Shown: positions 8,242 to 17,047 of the stretch, one piece after another
Layout: every line of letters starts with the position of its first letter
Numbering within the stretch: the first letter of the stretch is position 1
Assembly (NCBI GenBank): GCA_031424145.1
Contig: JANPGV010000137.1
Coordinates: forward strand, 1-25,088
DNA: 25,088 nt
Origin: JAENVT01 sp031424145
GTDB taxonomy: Bacteria; Actinomycetota; Acidimicrobiia; Acidimicrobiales; Ilumatobacteraceae
Direction: 5' to 3'
Translations under genes and position numbers: made by a program
Notes under the pieces: model-generated
What the model was told of the DNA's origin: nothing
What the model saw: only the letters and a program-made list of their open reading frames with translations
The model's database searches: none

Positions 8242-8272
8242 GGCAGCGGGGCGAGGGCGCTGCCTGGCAGCG
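8242..8272 (-). terminator. Competing hairpins after the glucan synthase gene
   Basis: Three 7-bp blocks alternate: GGCAGCG (8242-8248), CGCTGCC (8258-8264) and GGCAGCG (8266-8272). The middle block can pair with either neighbour, giving a nine-base loop or a near-perfect dyad with a one-base centre. The block lies 24 bp after the glucan synthase stop and just before the FtsX -10 box. No T-tract follows, so it is a terminator candidate of the hairpin-only kind or a regulatory structure. Confidence 0.4.
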
Positions 8273-8295
8273 TGCCGGTCGTACCAGCACCACTG

Positions 8296-11200
8296 CTAGC
8301 CGAGCACGATTCTGACCTTGTGGGTGACGCCGTCGTCGGCGAGGGGGATCGATTTGCCGTCCCCGGTCAACACTTGGTCATCGAGCTCGACCGAGGCCAC
8401 GCCGCGACTGACGCCGTGCGGGTTCTCCACGACGATCTCGTACTTGGAGCTGTGATAGCGGAAGTCGATGTCGAATCCTGGCCAGGCGCGCGGGATGCAA
8501 GGGTCGATCACCAGCGTCGTCCCACGCAGTCGGAAGCCGAGAATCCACTCGATCCCGGCCTGGTACATCCATCCGGCCGAACCGGTGTACCAGGTCCAGC
8601 CTCCCCGGCCGACGTGGGGTGGTTCCGTGTACACGTCCGCGGCCATCACGTACGGCTCGACCTTGTATCGGTGCACGCCTGCCCGCGTGCTGGCGTGGTT
8701 GATCGGGTTCAGCACGGAGAAGAGCTCACCGGCTTTGTCGCCATCGCCCAGCGCCGCGAACGCCAGCACCGACCAGATGGCACCGTGTGTGTACTGGCCA
8801 CCGTTCTCGCGGATTCCGGGCAGGTACCCCTTGATGTAGCCGGGGTCGACGTCGGAGTGGTCGAACGGCGGGGTGAACAACAGCACCAGCCCATCGCCCA
8901 GCCTGACCAGGAACTCGTCCACTGCGGCCATGGCCCTCGCTGCGTGCGCGGGCTCGCCGGCGCCCGAGAGCACCGCCCACGATTGGGCGATGGAGTCGAT
9001 ACGGCATTCGACGTTCATCGCCGAACCGAGTGGCGTGCCGTCATCGAAGAAGGCACGTCGGTACCAGTCACCGTCCCAGCCGTGTCGTTCGAGCGCGACC
9101 GCGAGCGACTCCATGTGTGTGCGCCATGTCTTGGCGCGAATGTCATCGCCGCGAGCTTCGGCGATCGGCACGAACGCGGCGAGGGCGATGTGCAGGAACC
9201 AGCCGAGCCAGACGCTCTCCCCCTTCCCCTCGCGACCGACACGGTCCATGCCGTCGTTCCAGTCGCCCGATCCGATCAGCGGCAACCCGTGAGCGCCGAC
9301 CTTCAAACTGATGTCGAGTGCAGCGGCGCAGTGCTCGAACAGCGATGCCGTGTCCGCGGATCGCTCAGGCTGGAAGTAGTTGTCCATCTGTTCCGGTCGC
9401 AGCGGCGAACCCTCCAGGAAGGGAACCATCTCGTCGAGGACGGACTCGTCGCCGGTGACCGCCAGGTAGCGGTCGACGGCGTAGGGCAGCCACACCCGAT
9501 CGTCGGAGATCCGCGTGCGCACACCTCGCCCCGATGGCGGATGCCACCAGTGCTGCGCGTCGCCTTCGACGAACTGCTGCGCGGCCGCACGAAGCAGGTG
9601 TTCGCGGGTGAGCTCGCGCTTCGAGGTCACGAGGGCGATGACATCCTGCAACTGGTCGCGGAACCCGTATGCGCCGCCGGCTTGATAGAACGCCGAACGC
9701 GCCCAGACACGGCACGCCAGCGTCTGGTAGGTCAGCCACCGGTTGAGCATGATGTCCATCGATCGGTCCGGTGTGCGCACCTGGATCGTGCCTTGCGCAT
9801 CGTCCCAATACGTGGCGAGCTCGCGCAGCGTCGCCTCGTGATCACGAGCTCGGGAACGCCGGACGAGGTCGGCAACTAGGCCGGCCGATTCCGCTTCACC
9901 GAGCAGCACGACCACCTGCGTCGCCGCTCCGTTGCCGAGCTCGAAGCTGGTCTGCAACGCAGCGCACGGATCGAGGCCGGCGCCGACGACTCCCTGCAGC
10001 TTGACCCCGCGATCCAGTCCGGCTGGTCGATCCGGATCGCCGTTGCGGCCGAGAAACTCGGTGCGATCCGTGGTCCACGTAGTCTGGCGCCCACCGAGGT
10101 CGAAGAACGCGACCCGACCCGCGAACTCCGTGTTCCACGCGTTGCGTGCCAGCAGAGCTTGCGTCTGAGGCTCCAGCTCGGTGACGATCCGCGGCGCGGT
10201 GGCGCCTCGCGCCGTGCCCAACACCCACTCCGCGAAGGCCGTGACCGACAGCCTCCGCGCTCGCCCGGATCGGTTCTCGACACGCAGCACCGAGACCTTC
10301 ACTTGGTCGTCGAGCGGTACGAACTGAACGAGGCTGAGTTGGATGCCGTCGTGCAGGTGCTCGAACCGGCTGAAGCCGGCGCCGTGCCGAGCAACGTACG
10401 TCGACTCGTCGCAGCGAATCGGCAGCGCAGTCGGTCCCCACAGCGCGCCGGTGTCCTCGTCGCGGATGTAGATCGCCTCGCCGACCGGGTCACTGACGGG
10501 GTCGTTGGACCATGGCGTCAACTGGTTCTCGCGGCTGTTGCCCGACCACGTGTAGCCGGACCCGGACTCCGAGACCTGGAAGCCGAACGACGCGTTGGCG
10601 ATGACGTTCAACCACGGCGCCGGCGTGGCTTGCTCGGGCCCGAGGATCGTGACGTACTCGTTGCCGGCTTTGTCGAAGCCGCCGAGCCCGTTGAAGTACT
10701 CGAGCTGTGGGCGTGAGCCGGCAGGCGCAGGCGCGACCTTCGCCGGCTCAGGTGGCGCCGCGCGCGGGGCGGCCCTCTCCTGACGCTCCAACCGGATGAC
10801 CTGCTCGGCCAAGCTGCCGCGGCGGCTCAGCAACACGGCACGCGCCGCGGCGAGCACGAGCACGCGATCTGCGTCGGGCAGTTGGTCGCCGCGCAGGATG
10901 TAGACGCCGCCATGACCCGGGTGAGTTTCGGCGCCGAGCGTCGACTGGCTGGCGCGGACGAGCCCTTCGAGTGATCCGGAGAGGTTCTCGGCGTACGTGA
11001 CGCCCTGCTCATTGATGATCACCAGATCGACCGCGAGCAGCTTCATCCGCCAGTACTCGTGAGCGCGCAACAACTGCCGAACGATGTCGATGTCTTCCGG
11101 CTCGTCGATCCGGACCACGACGATCGGCAGATCGCCGGAGATGCCGTACGGCCACAGTGCGGGCGCGCCGCGCTGATTGCTCATCAGCAGGTTCGCCGGC

Positions 11201-14200
11201 GGGCGCAGCGACGGGTCGGAGTAGATGATGCGGTTGGCGAGGCGTTGGAAGAGTTGCGCCTCGTCCGAACTGATCCCCAGGTGATGCAGCTGAACCTGGG
11301 CCTGCGTCCACGCCAGGATCGCAGCACGTTCGAACGTCGCCGACTCGCGGTACTTGTCGGCGAGGTCCAACACCTCTTCGCGCGACTCGGCGATCACCGT
11401 CGAGAAGATGGCGTGCGCGGTGGCGCCAGGAGCAAGCCTGATGCGGCAACGCAGGCTGAAGATGGGATCCAGGACCGGGCCGACCGTGTTCGACAACGGC
11501 CGCCCATCGATGACAGAGACGGGTGTACGCACCGTGTGGCCTCGTCCGAGGAACCGGGACCGGTCTGTCTCGTATTGGAACGTCGCGCCGGGGTCCTCCT
11601 CGATCGCCGCGACGTGTGCTGCCCACATGCGCTTCTCGTCGCTGGACCGCGGCCGCCGAGTCGCCAGCAGCGCACCGATCTCGGACACGAACTCCGTTTG
11701 CACGAAGAGGTTCTGGAAAGCGGGATGCGCGACGTCTGCGGCCTGCGTCGCCAGCACGATCTCGGCATACGACGTCAGCTCGATCTCACGATGATGCGTG
11801 CTGAGGTTGGTCAACGACACGCGCCGAATCTCGGCGTCATGCTCCGCGGAGACCACGATGGTGAGGTTGGTGACGAGCGACCCATCGCGACGTGCGAACT
11901 CGGCGCGATCCTCGCTATAGGTCACCTCATAGGTGTCGGCCTCTGCACCGCTCGGCTGGTGACCGACGGATCGCACGACGCCCGAGTACATGTCGCGCAG
12001 GTAGAGGTAGCTGCCCCAGCAGTCGCGGGTGACGTCTTCGCGCCATCGGGTCACGGCGATGTCGCCCCAGCGGCTGTAACCCGAGCCTGCGGCCGTCACC
12101 ATCACCGCGTACCGTCCGTTCGACAGCAGGTGCGTGCGCGGGATCGCGTCGTGCGGCGAAGTGAAGCGACGCAGCATCGGCGGGCTCGTGTCGCGCACGT
12201 CGGCGGCGCTCTTGACCTCTTCGGCGCGTGGCCGGGACACGATCACGTTGCGCGGCATCCGTTCCTGCAGCAGCAGTTCGGTCGCTTCGACGATCGGGTC
12301 GGCATGGAACCGGTCCACCATCATGTTGTTGTTGAGCACATTGCCGAGTGCGACCAGCGCCATCCCCTGGTGGTGGGCCATGTAGCTCTTGACGATCGCG
12401 ACCTTTGCGCCTTCGGGCAGACGGCGGGCGGTGTAGTCGAGCGCTTCGCGGTAGCCGAAGCGGTCTGCGGCTCCCTCCTTGGCCAGCCTGATGAAGTTTT
12501 GGACAGCCGCCTTCGGGTCGACCATCGCCGCGAGCGCAGTGGCATACGGCGCGACGACAACATCCTCGCTGAGGCCGCGCTTCAGCCCGAGCCCTGGCAC
12601 ACCGAAGCTCGAGTACTGGTAGCTCTGCGCGGTGTCGCGCGCGTTGAAGCCCGATTCCGAGATACCCCAGGGCACGCCGAGCTCGGCGGCGTAGCGGATC
12701 TGTCGGGCGACGACCAGCCGGTTGGTCTGCTCGAGCAGGCTGTTCTCCGGGGCGCGCATCACCAGCGCCGGCATCGAGTATTCGAACATCGACCCCGACC
12801 ACGAGATCAGCGCCGATCCCCGACCGACCGGTGTCAGTTGGCGACCAAGCCTGAACCAGTGCTCCGGAGGAACTTCGCCCTTGGCGATCGCCAGGAAGCT
12901 GGCCAGGCGAGCCTCGGAGGCCAGCAGGTCGTAGTAGCTCGGGTCCAGTGATCCCTCACGAACCCTGAAGCCGATGGAGAACAGCTTGCGGGTGGGGTCG
13001 AACAGGAAGTCGAAGTCCATGTCCCGGAACATCTGCTCGGCTTTTTCGGCGATCGCCAGCAGGCGTCGGACCAGCATCGCCGCGCCGGGAGGGCCGTCTC
13101 CACTTGGCCGATCGGGCGGATCGCACAGTTCACCGAGCGTCGCGAACGAAGTCGTTTCCGGCGGCGACTGATACACCACGAGATCGCGCAAGTGGCTGGC
13201 GACGGCGAGCCGTGTTCGCTCCGCCCACGTGACGAGCTCGCTGTCGGGACCGTCTCCGTGCTGTGCGATCAGCGCGGTAGCCACGTCCGACAGCGTGCGC
13301 GAGTACGTCGAGAGCTCGTCCAGGCGCTTGGCCCATGCCGCCGGCGTCGCCGGGACGGCGTGGGAGCCCGGCGGCTGCTCGAGTGCTTCGACCACGTGCC
13401 GCAAGCTGAGCGTCTGGCTTCTGCGGTCGTCGCTGATCGCGCTGGCGGCCTGACGAGTCAGCGTGATGCTGTCACCGATGCCGGTCAGCGCGGCGCCGAC
13501 GGGCAGCGGCTGTTCGACCATCAGCCGGCAGGCGTTCGACATTGCCAACAGGTGACCGGCGAGGTTGCCGCTGTCGACCGACGAGACGTACGGCGGCTCC
13601 AACGTGCGCAGGTCGCGCGTGTCGTACCAGTTGTAGAGGTGCCCGCGGAACAGCTCGAGATTGCCGATGGTCGTCAGCGTCTGCTCGAGTCGTTCGACCA
13701 TCTCGACCGTGCCGATCCAGCCGAAATCCCGTGCGGTCACCGCCGACAGGAGGTACATCCCGATGTTGGTCGGCGAAGTGCGATGCTCCACGACCGGTTT
13801 CGGCTCGTCCTGAAAGTTGTCGGGCGGCAGCCAGTTGTCTTCTGCACCGACGAACGTCTCGAAGAACAGCCACGTCCTGCGGGCGGTGAGTCGAAGCAAC
13901 TCGATCTCGCTGGACGAGAGCTCCGGTCCGGCAAGTTCGGCGACCGGCAGGCTGACGAACCGAGCCAGGAACGGTGAGACCAGCCAGAGAACGAGGAATG
14001 GCAGAGCGATCCAAAACGACCCGGGTTTCACCGTGACCACGAGGACCGTGGCAGCGACTGCAAGTGCGATCGCGCTGGCCATGCGACGGTAGAACGTCAC
14101 GCGATGAAGGTCGTGGCTGGCTTTGGCCTGCGCGGCCGTGACCCACTCGAGACAGTTGCGGTGCGTGATGTAGATCCGGACAAGGGTGCGGGCGATTGCA

Positions 14201-16947
14201 TCGACCGTCAACCACGCCTGATGGGCCAGGAACGTGAAGCCGAGCACGAAGTGGGCGGCGAACTGGGTCGCGTCTCCGATGACGTCGCGCACGTGGCTGC
14301 GCTTGGAGATGCCGCGACGTCGCGGCAGCAACCCGAGCAACAGGGGCAGAGCCGCGGGAACGATCACCGTCGCCAGGACCCACGTCGTCCACACTCCCGC
14401 CGACACCGAGGGCAGCGTCCACGCCGCGATGAACGTGGCGAAGGTGAGCGGCGGAGAGACGGTGCGGCGCAGGTTGTCGATCATCTTCCAGCGCGAGATT
14501 CCGGGAATCGGATGATGGGTCCGCTTGCCGAGCGCATCGCGCGCCTGGTCGAGGATCCAAGGCAGCAGTTGCCAATCGCCGCGCGCCCAGCGGTGCTGGC
14601 GTGTGGCCGACACGAGGTAGTTCGAAGGGAACTCGTCGAACAGTTCGATGTCGGTCACCAACCCGGCGCGGGCGAAGATGCCCTCGAACAGGTCGTGGCT
14701 CAGCAGCGCGTTCTCGGGTACCCGGTTGTCGAGCGCCGCAGTGAACGCGTCGATCTCGTAGATGCCCTTGCCGGTGAAGCTGCCCTCTTGGAACAGGTCT
14801 TGATACACGTCCGAGATCGCCGCCGCGTACGGGTCGATGCCCGCACTACCGCCGAACACGCGTTGAAAGACCGAACCACCGCGGTCCATCGGGAGCGTCG
14901 GCGTGACCCGCGGCTGGAGCACGCCGTATCCGTGTGTCACCCGGCCGACCGTTGGGTCGTAGTACGGCTGGTTCAACGGGTGGGCGATCGTTCCGACGAG
15001 TTGCCGCACCGCCCCGCGCGGCAGCCGCGTATCGGCGTCGAGTGTGACGACGTAACGAACATCGGGCGGCGCGGTCGACGACGGCCGTCCCGTGAAGAAC
15101 CCAGTGTTCGTCGCGCCGCGCAGCAGCGCGTTCAACTCGTGGAGCTTGCCGCGCTTGCGCTCCCATCCCATCCAGCGGTTCTCGGATTCGTTCCACGTCC
15201 GCTTGCGGTGAAAAAGCAGGAACCGTGCGCCGCCACCGGGCGCCTCGCCGTGCTGTTCGTTGAGCCGGTCGATCCCGGCCGTCGCCGCGGCCAGCAACTC
15301 CTCATCGCCGGGCATCTCCTCGGCTGACGCGTCGAGCCAATCCGAGACCAGCGCGAATCGAAGATCGCCCTCGCGATTGCCGAGGTAGTGCACCTCGAGG
15401 CCACCGACCAGAGCCTCGACATCTTCTTCGCTGGTCAGCAACATCGGCACGGCGACCAACGTTCGCAGGTCGGTCGGCACGCCGTCTTCGAGAGCAAACC
15501 GAGCAAGGCGCGCCGGGCCGAGGATCCTGGTGACCATGCGATTGACAAGCGCCACAGCGAAGTCCGAAGCGGGGAGGAGCGCGAGGAGCGACACGATCGC
15601 GATGTCGGTCCCGGTGGCACCTTGACGCCGCGAGATCCAGAACGGCACAGCCACAGCCAGCGCGGCCAGGACTGTGACGCTCATGATGTAGCCGGTGGCC
15701 GGGTATCGCACGTACGCGCGCCGCAGCCGAGTCGACAGTGGCGGCCGGGCGCGCAGTTCGCGCTCCAGCGCGACACGCCCGTCGGAGACGAGGTAGTAGC
15801 CGGGATCGCGGCGCCGCAACGAGAGCCGGTTGCCGGCGGCGTCCTCGGGAACCGCGGCCTCCGCCATCTCCGCCGCCTTGTGGGCGATCTCGACCTCGGT
15901 GATGCCCGAGCCGCGGGAGAGTTCTTCGACGGCCTTGCGATAGCTGTCTCTCGTCGCGAAGTCCATCTCGCCGAAGGCGCTTCGGTTTTCCAGAACCTCG
16001 TCGACCTTGCACACGCTCTCGACGAAGTCGGCCCAGTCGAACCATGAGATCAGCCGCATGCTCGTGATCACGTTTCGCACGGTCACGTTCATCGTCGCCT
16101 GTCGCTGATGCTCGTGGCGCACCAACTCTTCAGCGCTCGTGCCCTGCGTAGCGAGCTGCTGCTCCAGCCAGTGCACAGCCGGATTGACCGCGGGGTCCTG
16201 ATCGCGGAGGCGCTGGAAGAGATGGACCTGGGCAGTTGTCGGCAGGGCCGTGCGCGAAAGGCGACGAAACGCGACGACGACGTCCTCCGGAGCATCGCCA
16301 AGGCCGAGCAGCTTGTCGGCGATCTCGTCGGCCATCTGACGTTCAACGCGGCTGCGGACGATCTCTTCGGCAAGGCGTCGGAGGTTTTCGACGAGCAAGA
16401 TGCGCAGGCTGATGGCAATGGCCCACAACTCACCGATCGTCAGGGTCTCGACCTCCTGATAGGCACGCACCATGCGCCGCAGGCTGTCGGGGTCGAATCG
16501 GCTGTCGGTGTGAGCGATGTAGGCCCACGTCAGGCCCAGGACCCGCGGATAGCCGGCGAGATGGCCCTCGATCAGCTTCGGCAGCTCGCGGTAGTAGTCC
16601 GGGGGCAGGTCGTCGCGGATCTCGCGGAGTTGCTCGTCGACGATCGGGAAGTTGTCGACGAGCCATTCAGCCGCCGGCGTGATGGATCGTTCGTCCTTGA
16701 TCGCCTGCGCCAGCACCCGGTACGACTCGACCAGCACCCGCCCGTTCTCGGCGACTCGGCGCTGTACCGCACGCCCACGGTTCGGCTCGGCCGTGACCTT
16801 TTGCGCGGCGGCCAGGGTGTGCGCGTGCTGCTCGAGCCGCTCGACGCTGAACAACTCGGCGAGAATCGGCTCTTCGCGCTCCAACTGCGAGCGCAGCCGA
16901 CGGCCCTTACCACGGAGTGGATCTGGGGTGCCCGGGTTAGATCTCAT
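8296..16947 (-). CDS. ndvB: NdvB-type cyclic beta-1,2-glucan synthase
   Basis: At 2883 aa this matches the usual 2800-2900 aa of NdvB/Cgs proteins, which build beta-1,2-glucan from UDP-glucose at the inner membrane, cyclise it and adjust chain length. Order of modules: a helical N-terminus; membrane segments about 421-440 and 449-472; a GT84 glycosyltransferase domain with VTLDADTRLPRG (D637, D639) and HRWARGDWQ; clustered membrane segments about 828-1000; a glycoamylase-like domain (about 1030-1470) with SPTNIGMYLLS and ISESGFNARD; a first GH94-type beta-sandwich part (about 1600-1850); and a C-terminal GH94 phosphorylase domain with YGFRDQLQDV and GSGDWNDGMD (D2562, D2565). All key motifs appear intact. 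The ATG at 16947 has no Shine-Dalgarno. The ECF sigma operon lies immediately upstream on the same strand. Product ring size or linearity cannot be told. Confidence 0.93.
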   Translation of the reverse strand: MRSNPGTPDPLRGKGRRLRSQLEREEPILAELFSVERLEQHAHTLAAAQKVTAEPNRGRAVQRRVAENGRVLVESYRVLAQAIKDERSITPAAEWLVDNFPIVDEQLREIRDDLPPDYYRELPKLIEGHLAGYPRVLGLTWAYIAHTDSRFDPDSLRRMVRAYQEVETLTIGELWAIAISLRILLVENLRRLAEEIVRSRVERQMADEIADKLLGLGDAPEDVVVAFRRLSRTALPTTAQVHLFQRLRDQDPAVNPAVHWLEQQLATQGTSAEELVRHEHQRQATMNVTVRNVITSMRLISWFDWADFVESVCKVDEVLENRSAFGEMDFATRDSYRKAVEELSRGSGITEVEIAHKAAEMAEAAVPEDAAGNRLSLRRRDPGYYLVSDGRVALERELRARPPLSTRLRRAYVRYPATGYIMSVTVLAALAVAVPFWISRRQGATGTDIAIVSLLALLPASDFAVALVNRMVTRILGPARLARFALEDGVPTDLRTLVAVPMLLTSEEDVEALVGGLEVHYLGNREGDLRFALVSDWLDASAEEMPGDEELLAAATAGIDRLNEQHGEAPGGGARFLLFHRKRTWNESENRWMGWERKRGKLHELNALLRGATNTGFFTGRPSSTAPPDVRYVVTLDADTRLPRGAVRQLVGTIAHPLNQPYYDPTVGRVTHGYGVLQPRVTPTLPMDRGGSVFQRVFGGSAGIDPYAAAISDVYQDLFQEGSFTGKGIYEIDAFTAALDNRVPENALLSHDLFEGIFARAGLVTDIELFDEFPSNYLVSATRQHRWARGDWQLLPWILDQARDALGKRTHHPIPGISRWKMIDNLRRTVSPPLTFATFIAAWTLPSVSAGVWTTWVLATVIVPAALPLLLGLLPRRRGISKRSHVRDVIGDATQFAAHFVLGFTFLAHQAWLTVDAIARTLVRIYITHRNCLEWVTAAQAKASHDLHRVTFYRRMASAIALAVAATVLVVTVKPGSFWIALPFLVLWLVSPFLARFVSLPVAELAGPELSSSEIELLRLTARRTWLFFETFVGAEDNWLPPDNFQDEPKPVVEHRTSPTNIGMYLLSAVTARDFGWIGTVEMVERLEQTLTTIGNLELFRGHLYNWYDTRDLRTLEPPYVSSVDSGNLAGHLLAMSNACRLMVEQPLPVGAALTGIGDSITLTRQAASAISDDRRSQTLSLRHVVEALEQPPGSHAVPATPAAWAKRLDELSTYSRTLSDVATALIAQHGDGPDSELVTWAERTRLAVASHLRDLVVYQSPPETTSFATLGELCDPPDRPSGDGPPGAAMLVRRLLAIAEKAEQMFRDMDFDFLFDPTRKLFSIGFRVREGSLDPSYYDLLASEARLASFLAIAKGEVPPEHWFRLGRQLTPVGRGSALISWSGSMFEYSMPALVMRAPENSLLEQTNRLVVARQIRYAAELGVPWGISESGFNARDTAQSYQYSSFGVPGLGLKRGLSEDVVVAPYATALAAMVDPKAAVQNFIRLAKEGAADRFGYREALDYTARRLPEGAKVAIVKSYMAHHQGMALVALGNVLNNNMMVDRFHADPIVEATELLLQERMPRNVIVSRPRAEEVKSAADVRDTSPPMLRRFTSPHDAIPRTHLLSNGRYAVMVTAAGSGYSRWGDIAVTRWREDVTRDCWGSYLYLRDMYSGVVRSVGHQPSGAEADTYEVTYSEDRAEFARRDGSLVTNLTIVVSAEHDAEIRRVSLTNLSTHHREIELTSYAEIVLATQAADVAHPAFQNLFVQTEFVSEIGALLATRRPRSSDEKRMWAAHVAAIEEDPGATFQYETDRSRFLGRGHTVRTPVSVIDGRPLSNTVGPVLDPIFSLRCRIRLAPGATAHAIFSTVIAESREEVLDLADKYRESATFERAAILAWTQAQVQLHHLGISSDEAQLFQRLANRIIYSDPSLRPPANLLMSNQRGAPALWPYGISGDLPIVVVRIDEPEDIDIVRQLLRAHEYWRMKLLAVDLVIINEQGVTYAENLSGSLEGLVRASQSTLGAETHPGHGGVYILRGDQLPDADRVLVLAAARAVLLSRRGSLAEQVIRLERQERAAPRAAPPEPAKVAPAPAGSRPQLEYFNGLGGFDKAGNEYVTILGPEQATPAPWLNVIANASFGFQVSESGSGYTWSGNSRENQLTPWSNDPVSDPVGEAIYIRDEDTGALWGPTALPIRCDESTYVARHGAGFSRFEHLHDGIQLSLVQFVPLDDQVKVSVLRVENRSGRARRLSVTAFAEWVLGTARGATAPRIVTELEPQTQALLARNAWNTEFAGRVAFFDLGGRQTTWTTDRTEFLGRNGDPDRPAGLDRGVKLQGVVGAGLDPCAALQTSFELGNGAATQVVVLLGEAESAGLVADLVRRSRARDHEATLRELATYWDDAQGTIQVRTPDRSMDIMLNRWLTYQTLACRVWARSAFYQAGGAYGFRDQLQDVIALVTSKRELTREHLLRAAAQQFVEGDAQHWWHPPSGRGVRTRISDDRVWLPYAVDRYLAVTGDESVLDEMVPFLEGSPLRPEQMDNYFQPERSADTASLFEHCAAALDISLKVGAHGLPLIGSGDWNDGMDRVGREGKGESVWLGWFLHIALAAFVPIAEARGDDIRAKTWRTHMESLAVALERHGWDGDWYRRAFFDDGTPLGSAMNVECRIDSIAQSWAVLSGAGEPAHAARAMAAVDEFLVRLGDGLVLLFTPPFDHSDVDPGYIKGYLPGIRENGGQYTHGAIWSVLAFAALGDGDKAGELFSVLNPINHASTRAGVHRYKVEPYVMAADVYTEPPHVGRGGWTWYTGSAGWMYQAGIEWILGFRLRGTTLVIDPCIPRAWPGFDIDFRYHSSKYEIVVENPHGVSRGVASVELDDQVLTGDGKSIPLADDGVTHKVRIVLG

Positions 16948-16951
16948 TTTC

Positions 16952-16964
16952 GCGGGGGAGCCTA
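16952..16964 (-). promoter_or_regulatory. Possible -10 box of the glucan synthase gene
   Basis: On the minus strand TAGGCT (16964-16959) fits TAnnnT, eleven bases before the ATG at 16947. A start point near 16952 would leave a leader of about five bases, consistent with the missing Shine-Dalgarno. No -35 hexamer is seen. Weak support. Confidence 0.3.
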
Positions 16965-16972
16965 CTCGCCGA

Positions 16973-17040
16973 GGCTGGCCCGCCAGATTCCGGCGGGGTT
17001 GCCCTGAGCAGCGGTAGCAACCGCCCGGCCAGCCCCGCCG
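16973..17040 (-). terminator. Nested inverted repeats, probable terminator region
   Basis: The 100-bp gap between the Ig-repeat gene and the glucan synthase is almost filled by overlapping dyads: GGCTGGCC (16973-16980) with GGCCAGCC (17027-17034), CCCGCC (16979-16984) with GGCGGG (16992-16997), GGTTGC (16997-17002) with GCAACC (17017-17022), and CGGCGGGG (16991-16998) with CCCCGCCG (17033-17040). Several are mutually exclusive. Position after the stop at 17048 suggests termination of the sigma operon, but there is no T-tract. Confidence 0.4.
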
Positions 17041-17047
17041 ACGAGGG

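Noticed and set aside
11059..12951. 630-codon open frame on the plus strand inside ndvB
   Set aside because: It is antisense to the conserved glycoamylase-like and GH94 regions, has Arg/His/Asp-rich composition typical of an antisense frame in high-GC DNA, and shows no recognisable domain. The same holds for 8272-9879 and 14104-15327.
14497..14509. GATTCC-G-GGAATC dyad resembling the half-sites of the luxR-side operator
   Set aside because: It lies deep inside ndvB coding sequence, has reversed half-site order and different spacing; probably chance.
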